Positions 28,335-38,210 of a stretch of 64,000 nt of DNA are shown here, piece after piece. This DNA comes from Sva-07 sp963747375 (GTDB lineage: Bacteria; Actinomycetota; Acidimicrobiia; Acidimicrobiales; Ilumatobacteraceae): positions 558,001-622,000 of the forward strand of contig CAVVFL010000022.1 in the NCBI GenBank assembly GCA_963747375.1. The letters are read 5' to 3'. Position 1 is the first letter of the stretch; every line of letters starts with the position of its first letter. The notes beneath the pieces were generated by a model. That model worked only from the letters and a program-made list of their open reading frames with translations. It was not told the origin of the DNA and did no database searches. Both the position numbers and the translations under genes were made by a program.

Positions 28335-28997
28335 TCAGTTGCGCGGTGGTCGTGGGCCGAACAGCGCCGTGCCGATGCGCACTTCGGTCGAGCCTTCCTG
28401 CACGGCGACCACGAGATCGCCGCTCATGCCCGTCGAGCAGACCTCGAGGCCGAGATCGTCGACGAGATTCCTCACCTGTCGGAAGCCCGTCCGTGCCGAT
28501 TCTGCGGGCTCACCCGTCGGTCCGACCGTCATCAGCCCCTCGACGACGAGGCCGACATCACGCGCCCGCTCCACCAACGCCGTCACGTCGCCGACCGCAC
28601 AGCCACCCTTGGCCGGATCGCCGGTGGTGTCGACCTGGATCAGGACCCGAGCTGCCGGCGCTCGCTTGGCGACCTCGTCGACGAGCGACGCTCGGTCGAG
28701 GCTCGCCCACACGTCGACGAGATCGGCGACGAGCCGGACCTTGTTCGTCTGGAGCCGGCCGATGAAGTGGACTTCCGGCGCCAGGCGCTCGATCACGGCG
28801 CGCTTGGCCGCGAGCTCCTGGGCGTAGTTCTCGCCGACCATCGTGCACCCGGCGGACACCGCTGATTCGATCGCCCAGTCACCGAACCCTTTGGTGACCG
28901 CGACCACGTGCACGTCGTGGGTGAACCGACGTTCGACGCCGGCGATCCGACGCTGGATCGCCGCCAGCGGCTCCGAGATGTCGATGTGGTCGTTCAC
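28335..28997 (-). CDS. yggS: YggS/PLPBP pyridoxal-phosphate homeostasis protein
   Basis: A 220-residue single-domain TIM-barrel PLP carrier. The PLP lysine is in VHVVAVTKGFGDWAIESAVS; also EVHFIGRLQTNKVRLVADLV and the phosphate-binding tail STGMSGDLVVAVQEGSTEVR, IGTALFGPR. GTG 28997 begins MNDHIDISEPLAAIQ, 13 bases after the pgeF stop. The pgeF-yggS-sepF order is conserved in Gram-positive division clusters. Confidence 0.93.
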   Translation of the reverse strand: MNDHIDISEPLAAIQRRIAGVERRFTHDVHVVAVTKGFGDWAIESAVSAGCTMVGENYAQELAAKRAVIERLAPEVHFIGRLQTNKVRLVADLVDVWASLDRASLVDEVAKRAPAARVLIQVDTTGDPAKGGCAVGDVTALVERARDVGLVVEGLMTVGPTGEPAESARTGFRQVRNLVDDLGLEVCSTGMSGDLVVAVQEGSTEVRIGTALFGPRPPRN

Positions 28998-29010
28998 GCA
29001 GCGCCGTCGC

Positions 29011-29703
29011 TCATCGGGCGTCCTCGCTCCAGCCGACCATCGCGTGACGTTCGACGTCGCCACGGCGATGCGAGAACCATCGCCCGTCGCATGACGTGCA
29101 CCCCCCGCCGACCACGAGGTCGACGTCGTGGCGCGAGAGCGCCGCGGCGACCGCAGCGGGAACGTCGAGCGCGACCGCTCCGCACGACGTGGTGGCGGCG
29201 ACCTCGTCGACCGGGACGCCGACGCCGGCAGCGACCACGGCGAGCTCACGCTCACCGAACTCGTAGCAACACGGATGGATGCACGGGCCGAGGACAGCCA
29301 CGACGGGTTGGGCTGACGCCGCGACGGCCACGTCGATCACCCCGGCCGCAAGGCCGCGCCATCCCGCATGACAGGCCACCGGCACGCCCTGACGGTCGAA
29401 CAGCATCACCGGCGCGCAGTCGGCGGCCCAGACCGCGACAGGCCGTGCAACGCTCGACGCCTCACCCACCAGCACGTCACCGACGCCGACGGTCGATGTG
29501 AGCGGAGTGTCGGGACCACACCGGTACGTCTCGATTCCATGCACCTGGTCCAGCATGACCCAGCGACTCGCGGTGGCCACCATCTGCCGCGCCACGAGCA
29601 CGTCGTGCGGCACCTGCTCAGGGTGCAGGTCGCCGTCCGATCGCTCGGACACCGTCACAACGGCACGACGGTCGCCGAGGTCCCTCCGCAGCAGTTCGAG
29701 CAT
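29011..29703 (-). CDS. pgeF: Peptidoglycan editing factor / multicopper-type purine nucleoside phosphorylase (YfiH family)
   Basis: A 230-residue DUF152 protein. Zn/active-site motifs are MLDQVHGIETY, VAVWAADCAPVMLFDRQG, VACHAGWRGLAAGVIDVAV and VLGPCIHPCCYEFG. Family members phosphorolyse adenosine, or in E. coli (PgeF) remove misincorporated wall residues. Its position directly downstream of ftsZ is the usual one. The stop of ftsZ is 20 bases upstream. Confidence 0.92.
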   Translation of the reverse strand: MLELLRRDLGDRRAVVTVSERSDGDLHPEQVPHDVLVARQMVATASRWVMLDQVHGIETYRCGPDTPLTSTVGVGDVLVGEASSVARPVAVWAADCAPVMLFDRQGVPVACHAGWRGLAAGVIDVAVAASAQPVVAVLGPCIHPCCYEFGERELAVVAAGVGVPVDEVAATTSCGAVALDVPAAVAAALSRHDVDLVVGGGCTSCDGRWFSHRRGDVERHAMVGWSEDAR

Positions 29704-29723
29704 GCCGCCAGGGCCCGCTGCGC

Positions 29724-30830
29724 CTATTTCAGGAACGAAGGAACGTCGAAATCGTCGTCGTCGTCATCAGCGGCGAGCGGATCGGCTTCGTCGTCGCTGC
29801 CGAAGAGTTCGGTGATTCGCGTGGGTGTCACACGCGGCGCCACGTCGCCGCCGCCACTCGACCGTGCGGTGCTCGCATCGTCGAGACGGTCGAACCCGGC
29901 GGCGATGACCGTGATACGCACCTCGTCGCCCATCTCGTCGTCGATGACCGTGCCGAAGATGATGTTCGCGTCCTGGTGGGCGACGCCGTGGATGATCTCC
30001 GCAGCAGCATTCATCTCGAACAAGCCCATGCCGGACGGGCCGGTGATGTTCAGCAGTACGCCGCGGGCGCCGTCGATCGCCGACTCGAGCAACGGGCTCG
30101 AAATCGCCGCCTTCGCCGCGGAAACCGCTCGATCGTCGCCGCTCGCCTGACCGATACCCATGAGCGCGGAACCAGCGTTGGACAACACCATCTTGACGTC
30201 GGCGAAGTCGGTGTTGATCAAGCCCGGTGTCGTGATGAGGCCGGTGATGCCCGACACGCCCTGGAGGAGCACCTCGTCGGCCATCTTGAAGGCGTTGAGC
30301 ACGCTCGTCTTGTCGTTGGCGACCGTGAGCAGTCGATCGTTCGGAATGACGATCAGCGTGTCGACCTTCTCCTTGAGCTTCTGGACGCCGTTGTCGGCCT
30401 GGACGGCACGACGACGACCCTCGAAGGAGAACGGACGGGTGACGACACCGATGGTGAGCGCACCCGCCTCACGGGCGATCTCGGCAATGACCGGCGCGGC
30501 TCCGGTACCGGTACCGCCGCCTTCACCCGCGGTGATGAACACCATGTCGGCTCCACGGACCATCTCTTCGATCTCGTCGTGGTGCGCCTCGGCGGCCGAG
30601 CGGCCCACTTCCGGGTCGCTGCCGGCGCCGAGACCGCGGGTGAGGTCCCGTCCGATGTCGAGCTTGACGTCGGCGTCGCTCATCAACAATGCCTGGGCAT
30701 CGGTGTTGACGGCGATGAATTCGACTCCCTTGAGCCCGGCGTCGATCATGCGGTTGACGGCATTGACGCCACCACCACCGACTCCGACGACCTTGATCAC
30801 GGCGAGATAGTTCTGCGGAGCGCCGACCAT
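29724..30830 (-). CDS. ftsZ: Cell division GTPase FtsZ
   Basis: Tubulin-like protein forming the Z ring, 368 residues. Nucleotide-binding elements: GVGGGGVNAVNRMI, the tubulin signature GEGGGTGTGAAPV, and the T7 synergy loop NTDFADVKMVLSNAGSALMG. The C-terminal SepF-binding peptide is DDDFDVPSFLK. I set the start at ATG 30830 (MVGAPQNYLAVIKVVG). The ATG at 30845 overlaps GGAGGATC, which is the ribosome binding site for the 30830 start, and the shorter form matches actinobacterial FtsZ. Preceded by a 122-base gap to ftsQ that probably holds its own promoter. Confidence 0.96.
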   Translation of the reverse strand: MVGAPQNYLAVIKVVGVGGGGVNAVNRMIDAGLKGVEFIAVNTDAQALLMSDADVKLDIGRDLTRGLGAGSDPEVGRSAAEAHHDEIEEMVRGADMVFITAGEGGGTGTGAAPVIAEIAREAGALTIGVVTRPFSFEGRRRAVQADNGVQKLKEKVDTLIVIPNDRLLTVANDKTSVLNAFKMADEVLLQGVSGITGLITTPGLINTDFADVKMVLSNAGSALMGIGQASGDDRAVSAAKAAISSPLLESAIDGARGVLLNITGPSGMGLFEMNAAAEIIHGVAHQDANIIFGTVIDDEMGDEVRITVIAAGFDRLDDASTARSSGGGDVAPRVTPTRITELFGSDDEADPLAADDDDDDFDVPSFLK

Positions 30831-30869
30831 CAGCTGATCCTCCATTGGTTCTGGTTCATGAGTCGATTC

Positions 30870-30900
30870 GTTTCAGGCGAGCGAGCGCTGGATTGTACGT
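30870..30900 (-). promoter_or_regulatory. Possible ftsZ promoter (-10 TACAAT)
   Basis: On the minus strand TACAAT (complement of 30892-30897) lies about 62 bases upstream of the ftsZ ATG, in the only sizeable gap of the lower division cluster. The candidate -35 at 17-base spacing (GGACCT) is poor. Called on position plus one hexamer only. Confidence 0.3.
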
Positions 30901-30952
30901 GCGCACATCCTGCCAGGTCCGCATCCGGAGAATGGGGACGGTCGATGGGACA

Positions 30953-32038
30953 TCATCGCACGGTCACCTCTGCTGTCGACACGTCGATGACGGTCACGGG
31001 GTCGTCGCCGACGTCGGCGAGCTTCCGTTCGAGGCGCACGAGCTTTTCGATTTGGGCGTTGTCTCCGATCGCCGAACCGAATCGTACCTCGATGGGGCCA
31101 CTCGGACTCGTGAGCACGAGCATGAGATCGGAGCCGTCAGGGGTCACCACGATCGACTCGACCCGAGAGCGAATCGTCGGGGTCAGCTTCGTGACCAGGG
31201 ACGCGGCCGACGAGTACCCGATCGGAGCGAACTCGCCCGCACCCAGATCGAGTGTGCCATCACCGCTGATCCACACGAGGGCAACCGGTTGACCTTCGAT
31301 GACGGCGAGCACACGACCGTCTGCATCGAGCACCCGCGAGCGGGTGTCCTCGCCGAGCATCGACGCCACGGGCGTGCGCTCACGGATCTCGATCGAGGCC
31401 GAATCGGGGAACGACGTACTGACACGGGCCGCCTCGACCCACGGGATCGCCTCGAGTTGCGCCTCGACCTGGGCGGTGTCGACCAGCAGCACCGGCGTGC
31501 CACGAAGGTCGTCGACGATCGCCGCGAGCTCGTCGGCGTCGGTGTAGACGTTGCCGGTCACCGACACGGTGTCGACGGCGAACCACGACGAGCCGAGCAC
31601 CGCCAGCACGCCGACCGCCACCAACACGACCACCGCCGCCAGGGCGGCCCACCAGAGCCGCTTGCGGCTCGCTGCCCGCCGTACGCCGATTCGGCGTTGA
31701 CGCAAACGCGGCTCGATGCCCCGCGACGTGGCGTCCTTGGGCATGAGCGCATCGCTGCTGCCGTCGTCGTCGATGAACACCGGGGCACTTCCCGAGCCAT
31801 CGCTCAACTGCTCGTCGAGGTACACGGCGTCGGGCAGGTCGTCGTCACCGCCGATCGCGATGATCGACCGTTCCGGTCCGGGAGCGTCGGTGGGCTCGGC
31901 CTCGGTGTCGCCGAACACCCTCGACAGCTCATCGAGCACGGCCACGTCGGGGTGACCCGCGTCGGCATGGTCCGGCACGGCCGTGTTCTCCGACGAATCG
32001 GCCTCGGTGTCCTGCGACGGTCGGCGTCGCCATGCCAT
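30953..32038 (-). CDS. ftsQ: Cell division protein FtsQ/DivIB
   Basis: A 361-residue bitopic septal protein. It has an unusually long cytoplasmic N-terminus of about 130 residues, rich in Asp/Glu. One membrane helix follows (WWAALAAVVVLVAVGVLAVL), then the POTRA domain (FAVDTVSVTGNVYTDADELA, IPWVEAARVSTSFPDSASIE, IRERTPVA) and the FtsQ beta domain. ATG 32038 is one base after the murB stop. Confidence 0.91.
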   Translation of the reverse strand: MAWRRRPSQDTEADSSENTAVPDHADAGHPDVAVLDELSRVFGDTEAEPTDAPGPERSIIAIGGDDDLPDAVYLDEQLSDGSGSAPVFIDDDGSSDALMPKDATSRGIEPRLRQRRIGVRRAASRKRLWWAALAAVVVLVAVGVLAVLGSSWFAVDTVSVTGNVYTDADELAAIVDDLRGTPVLLVDTAQVEAQLEAIPWVEAARVSTSFPDSASIEIRERTPVASMLGEDTRSRVLDADGRVLAVIEGQPVALVWISGDGTLDLGAGEFAPIGYSSAASLVTKLTPTIRSRVESIVVTPDGSDLMLVLTSPSGPIEVRFGSAIGDNAQIEKLVRLERKLADVGDDPVTVIDVSTAEVTVR

Positions 32039-32039
32039 G

Positions 32040-32993
32040 TCAGCGACCCCACTCGCCGAATCCGACGAGACGGATCTCGCTGCGCAGCAGATACCCGCTC
32101 GTCGACTCGACCCGATCACGGACGATCTTCATCAGTGCATGGACGTCGTCGGCGCTGCCACCTTCATCGACCTGGATGAAATTGGCATGCTTGTCGGACA
32201 CGTAGGCCGAGCCGAGCCGAAACCCGCGAAGGCCGGCGGCATCGATCAGTGCTCCGGCGCTCACCTCACCCGGGACCGGGTTCACGAACACCGACCCGGC
32301 GTTCTGGCCGCCCGGTTGGTTGGCGCGCCGCCAGCTGACGATCTCGGAGATCATGCGCTCCGATTCGGTGCGATCGCCAGGGGCCAGTTGCAGACGAGCT
32401 TCGACCACGACTGAAGACTCGGGAAGGTCGCTGTGTCGAAAGCCGAGCCCGAGATCGGTCGCCGGGACGATCCGCTCGGAGCCCGCCGCGAGATCGACGA
32501 TCGTGACGTCGACCAGCGAACCGGCCATGTCCGAGCCATGTCCCCCAGCGTTCATCCTGACGGCCCCACCGATCGATCCGGGAACGCCGACGGCCCATTC
32601 GAACCCGGTGAGACCCGCCGCTGCGGTCTTGCGGGCGATCACGGGCAGCAACGAACCCGCCGATGCGGTCACCATCGCGCTGTTCGGGTCGATGTCGAGC
32701 GTCTCGGCCATGTCGACCATCGTGACCGCGATCCCGTCGAAGCCGGCGTCGGCGATCAGCATGTTGGAGCCGCGACCGATCGGGAGCACGTCGAGTCCCG
32801 ACACCAGCGCGGCGACGCCGACGCGGACGAGATCGTCGCGCGTCCGGACTCGGACGAACACCGCCGCCGGCCCTCCGACGCGGTAGGTCGTCAGCGGACC
32901 GAGAGCTACGCCCCGCTCGGCCAGCGCTCCCAACGAGTCGACCGCGGCCGCCACCCGATCGGCGTGGCAGTTGCCGTCATCGCCGGCGTGCAT
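32040..32993 (-). CDS. murB: UDP-N-acetylenolpyruvoylglucosamine reductase
   Basis: A 317-residue FAD enzyme reducing enolpyruvyl-UDP-GlcNAc to UDP-MurNAc. FAD-binding motifs: TTYRVGGPAAVFVRVRTRDD, LPIGRGSNMLIADAGFDGI and GVPGSIGGAVRMNAGGHG. Catalytic Ser in NAGSVFVNPVPGE. ATG 32993 (MHAGDDGNCHADRV) overlaps the murC end by 17 bases. The ATGA at the exact murC stop is in the wrong frame for murB, so the longer overlap is preferred. Confidence 0.93.
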   Translation of the reverse strand: MHAGDDGNCHADRVAAAVDSLGALAERGVALGPLTTYRVGGPAAVFVRVRTRDDLVRVGVAALVSGLDVLPIGRGSNMLIADAGFDGIAVTMVDMAETLDIDPNSAMVTASAGSLLPVIARKTAAAGLTGFEWAVGVPGSIGGAVRMNAGGHGSDMAGSLVDVTIVDLAAGSERIVPATDLGLGFRHSDLPESSVVVEARLQLAPGDRTESERMISEIVSWRRANQPGGQNAGSVFVNPVPGEVSAGALIDAAGLRGFRLGSAYVSDKHANFIQVDEGGSADDVHALMKIVRDRVESTSGYLLRSEIRLVGFGEWGR

Positions 32994-34455
32994 CGAGCAC
33001 CTCGCTCGGCAGCGTGGCGATGTCGCCACACCCCATCGAGATGCACACGTCACCGGCGTGCACCTCGGTGGACAGGAACGTCACGAGATCGTCGCGACGC
33101 GGCAGCCACACCACCCGGAGTTCCGGGTGGGCTTCGGTCACCGCGTTCACGATCAGCTTGCCGGTGACGCCGGGGATCGGGACCGTCCCGGACGGGAAGA
33201 TGTCGGTCAACACCACGACGTCGGCGTTGACGAATGCATTCGCGTACTCGTGCCACATCTCGGCGATGCGGTTGTACCGATTCGGTTGGAACACGCTGAT
33301 CACGCGCTGCCAGCCGTCGCCGCTGCCGCGAGCCGCGGCGAGGACGGCATCGATCTCGGTCGGAAGGTGCGCATAGTCGTCGACGAACGTGGCGTTGCCG
33401 TCGATCCCCCGGACGTCGAATCGACGCGCGACACCGCCGAATCGGCCGAGCGCGGAGGCGATGTCGTCGAAGGCGACGCCGAGCTCGAGCGCCATGGCGA
33501 CGACCGCGGTGGCATTGGCGACGTTGTGCAGTCCTCGCAGCGGGAGTGCGATCTCGCCGACCGGTTCGTGCACCCCGTCGGACCCTCGTCGCTCGATCGT
33601 GAAGGTGAACGCCCCGGTGGTGGCCACGACGTCGACGGCGCGGACGTCGCATTCCGACGACAGCCCGTAGGTGGTGGCCCCGTGACGGGCCGCGAGGGCC
33701 ACGCACACGTCGTCGTCGCCGCACACCACCTTCGGTCCCGGCACCTGGGCGAGGTACCGGTCGAAGCCGTCGATGATCGCGTCGTACGAGCCGTAGTGGT
33801 CGAGATGATCGATCTCGACATTGGTCAGAATCGTGCCGTGGAGCGGGAGTTCGAGGTGGGTGCCGTCACTCTCGTCGGCTTCGACCACCAGCCAGCGCCC
33901 CGACGTCCACTGGGCGCCGGTGCCCACATCGGTGACGTCTCCGCCGACGATGAAGCTCGGACGCAACCTCGCACCGGCGAGCACGAGCATCAGCATCGAC
34001 GTCGTCGTGGTCTTCCCGTGCGTTCCGGCCACCGCGATGGAGTCGGCCTGGGCACAGATCGACGACAACATGCCGGCCCTGGTCAACACTCGCACGCCGG
34101 TACGCCGAGCCTCGTCGAGTTCGATGTTGCCGTCGGGGATGGCCGTGGACGCCGTCACGGCATCGACGCCGTGCACGAGGGCGCGATCGTGGCCGATGTG
34201 CACGTCGACGTTCGCTGCTCGCACCCGTTCGAGCACGGGGTGATCACGCAGATCCGACCCCGACACGCTGTGCCCCATCTCGGCGAGAGCGATCGCGACG
34301 GCGCTCATGCCCGGGCCGCCGACGCCGACCACGTGCAGACGGTGCGGGATCGCCAGATCGAGTGGAGCGAGCGGAACGGCCAGAGTCGGGAACCGGCCGC
34401 TCGGCAAGTCGGCCGAGCGCAACGACGCGCACCGAATCGAACGGCGACGCGACAC
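32977..34455 (-). CDS. murC: UDP-N-acetylmuramate:L-alanine ligase
   Basis: A 492-residue ligase adding the first residue of the stem peptide. N-terminal Rossmann (HVVGVGGPGMSAVAIALAEM, then GHSVSGSDLRD), ATP loop AVAGTHGKTTTTSMLMLVL, EADESDGTHLEL, TNVEIDHLDHYGSYDAIIDG and C-terminal FVDDYAHLPTEIDAVLAAA. It starts at GTG 34455, 31 bases after the murG stop. About 35 residues precede the first conserved strand, so the true start may lie downstream. Confidence 0.94.
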   Translation of the reverse strand: MSRRRSIRCASLRSADLPSGRFPTLAVPLAPLDLAIPHRLHVVGVGGPGMSAVAIALAEMGHSVSGSDLRDHPVLERVRAANVDVHIGHDRALVHGVDAVTASTAIPDGNIELDEARRTGVRVLTRAGMLSSICAQADSIAVAGTHGKTTTTSMLMLVLAGARLRPSFIVGGDVTDVGTGAQWTSGRWLVVEADESDGTHLELPLHGTILTNVEIDHLDHYGSYDAIIDGFDRYLAQVPGPKVVCGDDDVCVALAARHGATTYGLSSECDVRAVDVVATTGAFTFTIERRGSDGVHEPVGEIALPLRGLHNVANATAVVAMALELGVAFDDIASALGRFGGVARRFDVRGIDGNATFVDDYAHLPTEIDAVLAAARGSGDGWQRVISVFQPNRYNRIAEMWHEYANAFVNADVVVLTDIFPSGTVPIPGVTGKLIVNAVTEAHPELRVVWLPRRDDLVTFLSTEVHAGDVCISMGCGDIATLPSEVLDARRR

Positions 34456-34485
34456 CGGAGCGAGTGGAGACGGAGACGAGGGGCG

Positions 34486-35613
34486 TCACGATGAATCTGA
34501 TGTTACGGCGACGCGTTCGATCAGTTCGGCCAATGCACCTGAACGACTGATCTCTCCGCGGCGTCGAGCCGCGGCCGACAGCTCGCCGCATCTCGACGGA
34601 TCGTCGCGAAGGGCATCGATCTGCTCGCCGAGCCGGTCGATCTCGTTCTCGAGGAGCAGGACGGCGCCGCCGACCTCGCTGAGCCAACGGACGTTGTCGG
34701 TCTGGTGATCGTCGGCCGAGCCCGCCCATGGCACCAGAATCGCAGGCGTCCCGGTGACGGCCACCTCGTGCACCGTGCTCGCTCCGCCGCGGCCGATCAG
34801 CAGGTCACACCCCGCGTACACCGCTGCCATGTCGGATTCGTAGGCGACGACCTGATGCAGCACACCATCGACACCGTCGACACCATCGCCCACCGTCTCG
34901 ACACTGGCGGCGAATCGCTCACCGGCCACCTGGCGAACGGCGAGTGATCGATCGTCCCGATTGGCCTGCAGGTACTCGGCCAGTGCCGTGTTCAACACAC
35001 CGGAACCCAACGAGCCACCCATGACGGCCACGAGGAACCGATCATCGGCGATGCCGAGCGCGGCGCGGGCCGCCGACCGCTGGGCGCCCGACCGCTCGAC
35101 ATCGAGGATGACCTGACGAACGGGCGCCCCGGTCAGTTCGGCCCGAGGAAGTGGCGAGTTCTCGAACGCCACGGCACACGCCGCGGCCCGCCGGGCAGCG
35201 AGTCGGCTGGCACGGCCGGGCGTGCGGTCGTAGGACACCACCACGACCGGGATGCCCAACCGTCGAGCGGCGAACACGGCGGGCATGCTGGCGTATCCGC
35301 CGACCGACACCACGACCTCGGGCGCCCACCGGCGCATGAGGACGGTCGCGCGACTGGTCGCCCGCGTCATCTTCGGCACGAACGCGAGGTTCTGTCGTGT
35401 GATGCGGCGTTGGAAGCCGACGACGTCGAGGAAGTCGTGGGGGTACGGCGTCCCGGGGAGGAGACGGGTCTCGATGCCTCGCTGGGCGCCGACGTATCTG
35501 ATGCTCGTTGCCCTGTGACCCGCTTTCACGAGCGCATCGGCCACGGCGAGCGCAGGAAGCACGTGGCCCGACGTTCCCCCGCCGGCGACAACGGCGAACA
35601 CCGCGTCACTCAT
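34486..35613 (-). CDS. murG: Lipid II synthase MurG (GlcNAc transferase)
   Basis: A 375-residue GT28 enzyme adding GlcNAc to lipid I on the inner membrane face. Signature loops are VVAGGGTSGHVLPALAVADA and the UDP-GlcNAc-binding LIGRGGASTVHEVAVTGTPA, followed by ILVPWAGSADDHQTDNVRWL. Also VVSVGGYASMPAVFAARRLG and VMGGSLGSGVLN. The ATG overlaps the ftsW stop as ATGA. Confidence 0.95.
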   Translation of the reverse strand: MSDAVFAVVAGGGTSGHVLPALAVADALVKAGHRATSIRYVGAQRGIETRLLPGTPYPHDFLDVVGFQRRITRQNLAFVPKMTRATSRATVLMRRWAPEVVVSVGGYASMPAVFAARRLGIPVVVVSYDRTPGRASRLAARRAAACAVAFENSPLPRAELTGAPVRQVILDVERSGAQRSAARAALGIADDRFLVAVMGGSLGSGVLNTALAEYLQANRDDRSLAVRQVAGERFAASVETVGDGVDGVDGVLHQVVAYESDMAAVYAGCDLLIGRGGASTVHEVAVTGTPAILVPWAGSADDHQTDNVRWLSEVGGAVLLLENEIDRLGEQIDALRDDPSRCGELSAAARRRGEISRSGALAELIERVAVTSDSS

Positions 35614-36872
35614 GCGGAATTGACACGCCGGGCGACGCTCAACAGCAGGCCGGCGGCGATCATGCTCACGAACAACGAGCTGCCGCCCGCCGAGAAGAAC
35701 GGCAACGTCAACCCGGTCACGGGTATGAGGCCGGTCACGCCGCCGAGATTGACGATTGCCTGGACGCCGAACCATGCGGCAAGACCACCGGCCAGCAGCA
35801 TGCCGAACCGATCCGTCGTCGCGAGTGCGACCTGAACGCCGAGACCCACGAGCATCACGAATCCACCGATGACCGCGATGGTGCCCACGAGACCCAGTTC
35901 GTCGGCGATGACGGCAAAGATGAAGTCACTGTGGGCATAGGGCAGATACCCCAGCTTGCCCTTGCTGCCCCCGATGCCCGAACCGGTGAGGCCACCCGAC
36001 GCCATGCTCAAGAAGCCCTGGTAGGTCTGATAGGCGAGGTGATCCTTCTCCTCGGACACATTCAGGAACGCCGTGAACCGGTCGAGTCGGCGAGGACTCG
36101 ACACGACGAACAACAGCGCCGCACTCGCGGCACCGAGCACCATGACGGCCAGCGGCGTCGCCGGGACTCCGGCGATCCAGGCCACGCTGAACACGATGGC
36201 GCCGAGCACCACGGCCGACCCCAGGTCGCCCTGTGCGAGACACAGCCCGGCTCCGAGCATCGCCAACAGCCCGAGCGGGACGAGGGTGGCGCGGCGCTCG
36301 GCGAGATCGTCGACTCGACGGGCGAGGAGGTCGGCGGCCAACACGACCACGGCGAGTTTGAGGAACTCCGATGGCTGCACACTGAGCGGGCCGAGACGGA
36401 CCCACGAATGCGCCCCGTTCACGCTGGCACCGACGCCGGGAGCGAACGGCGCCGCCATGGCGGCAGCTGACAACAACCCGAGCGGAATCACGAACCGGCG
36501 CCACGACCGGTAGGGGATCCGAGCGACGATGACGAGGCCGACCAGCCCGATGGCGGCCCACATCGCCTGCTTGGCGAACACCCGGTACGGCGAGTGCCCG
36601 AGATTGGCCTCGGTGACGGCGGACGCCGAGAGCACCATGACGAGACCGAGCATCACCAGCACCGTCACCACGCCGGCGATGGCGTAGTAGGTGCCGGGCG
36701 GCGGGCCGAGGACCTCGCGCGTGACGGCCACCCGGGGGGTGGTGCGCCTGGCCGCCGGCACGGGCCGGTGCTGGTTGACGGCTCGCTGTGGCCGGCGCTG
36801 GGGGGTGTCGTTGCCGTGGAGGCGGTCGAGCGCAGCTCGGCGGCGGTCGGCAACGGTCAAGGTGCTGGACAT
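35610..36872 (-). CDS. ftsW: Septal SEDS glycosyltransferase FtsW
   Basis: A 420-residue polytopic peptidoglycan polymerase. A basic cytoplasmic leader (about 55 residues) precedes roughly ten helices. Conserved SEDS motifs: NGAHSWVRLGPLSVQPSEFL, LAQGDLGSAVVLG, YQTYQGFLSMASGGLTGSGI, GKLGYLPYAHSDFIFAVIAD and TGLTLPFFSAGGSSL. The ATG at 36872 (MSSTLTVADRRRAAL) overlaps murD by 16 bases. The uncorrected reading frame runs upstream through murD and into mraY; that longer reading is an artefact of breaks there. Confidence 0.95.
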   Translation of the reverse strand: MSSTLTVADRRRAALDRLHGNDTPQRRPQRAVNQHRPVPAARRTTPRVAVTREVLGPPPGTYYAIAGVVTVLVMLGLVMVLSASAVTEANLGHSPYRVFAKQAMWAAIGLVGLVIVARIPYRSWRRFVIPLGLLSAAAMAAPFAPGVGASVNGAHSWVRLGPLSVQPSEFLKLAVVVLAADLLARRVDDLAERRATLVPLGLLAMLGAGLCLAQGDLGSAVVLGAIVFSVAWIAGVPATPLAVMVLGAASAALLFVVSSPRRLDRFTAFLNVSEEKDHLAYQTYQGFLSMASGGLTGSGIGGSKGKLGYLPYAHSDFIFAVIADELGLVGTIAVIGGFVMLVGLGVQVALATTDRFGMLLAGGLAAWFGVQAIVNLGGVTGLIPVTGLTLPFFSAGGSSLFVSMIAAGLLLSVARRVNSA

Positions 36873-38210
36873 GCGTCCTCCTGGTCGGGCCTGGCGGTGA
36901 CGAGCGCCCGGAAGTGCTCGCCGCGGTGTTCGAAGTTGCGGTACTGATCGAAGCTGGCGCACCCCGGCGACAACAGCACCGTGGATCCCGGGTTCGCGAT
37001 CGACCGTGCCAGCCCGACGGCGGCGGCCATGTCGTCGACGACATCGCGACGCGCCACCCCGTCGAACGCCGCGACGACCGCCGGTGCCGTCGCCCCGAGC
37101 GCGATCACGGCGTCGACGTGGCTGGAATCGACCGCCATCGGCGACAGGTCGACGTGCTTGTCGTAGCCACCGGCGATGAGCACGATGTGGTCGAACGATC
37201 GAATTGCCGCCGCGGCCGCATGAGGGGTGGTCGCCTTCGAGTCGTTGAACCACGCCACGTCGTTCCAGGTGCCGACGTGTTCGAGACGATGGGGCGGCCC
37301 GGTGAACGTTGCGAGTGCGGCGGCAACGGCCGATCGATCGACCAGCCCCGTCTCCAGGACGAGCGCCGACGCGGCGAGCGCATTGGTGATGTCGTGGGGC
37401 AGGCTCCGGCGCATCGCCCGCGATCGACGCGATTTGGCCGGCAGGTCCGTGCAGCGATCCGTCGGTGACGTGATAGTCGGCATCGCTCGCTCCGAACGTC
37501 ACGTGCCGACCAGGGGCGTCAGCGAGGCGACGCATCACCACCTCGTCGTCGACGAAGCCGATCGCGACGTCGTCCGATCGTTGGTTCGCGTACACCCGCG
37601 CCTTGGCGAGCTCGTAGGAGTCCATGGAACGGTGCCAGTTCAAGTGGTCCGGCGCGAGGTTCAACCATGCCGCGCCATCGGCACGGAACGACGGCGTCCA
37701 CGCGAGGCGAAAGCTGGTCGCCTCCACGACGAAGGCATCGAGATCCAACGCAATGGCGTCGACGAGCGGTGTGTCGGTGTTGCCGGCGTCGATCGTGCGC
37801 AGCCCACCGGCGCGCAGCATCTCGACGGCGAGCAGCGTGGTCGTCGTCTTGCCGTCCGTGCCGGTGATCGCCAGCATCGGCCGCGCGCCCTGCGGGCGTT
37901 CCTGCTCCCATCGGTAGGCCAGTTCGATCTCCGACACGAGTTCCACGCCGGCCGTCTGCGCCACGGTGACCACGTCGTGGGTCTCCGGCACACCGGGCGC
38001 CGGACTCACCAGATCACAGGATCGGATCAACACGTCGAGCTCCGACGCAGCGGGCCGCTCGATGATCTCCACGTCGAGTTCGTCGGCCAGTCGACGACGC
38101 TCGGCCGTCACCTCGTCGTCGGCGACGACGACCTCGATGTCGTGGCGTTGCAGTGCTCGCACCGTGGCGGCACCGGCGACTGCGAGGCCGTAGACGAGCG
38201 CTCGCGTCAC
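36857..38210 (-). CDS. murD: UDP-N-acetylmuramoylalanine:D-glutamate ligase (one frame break)
   Basis: Ligase adding D-Glu to UDP-MurNAc-Ala, about 450 residues. N-terminal domain TRALVYGLAVAGAATVRALQ, ATP loop LAITGTDGKTTTTLLAVEML, NLAPDHLNWHRSMDSYELAK, then after the break PHDITNALAASALVLETGLV, VAWFNDSKATTPHAAAAAIR, IVLIAGGYDKHVDLSPMA and SPGCASFDQYRNFEHRGEHF. The break is near 37400-37410. GTG 38210 overlaps the mraY stop as GTGA. Confidence 0.93.
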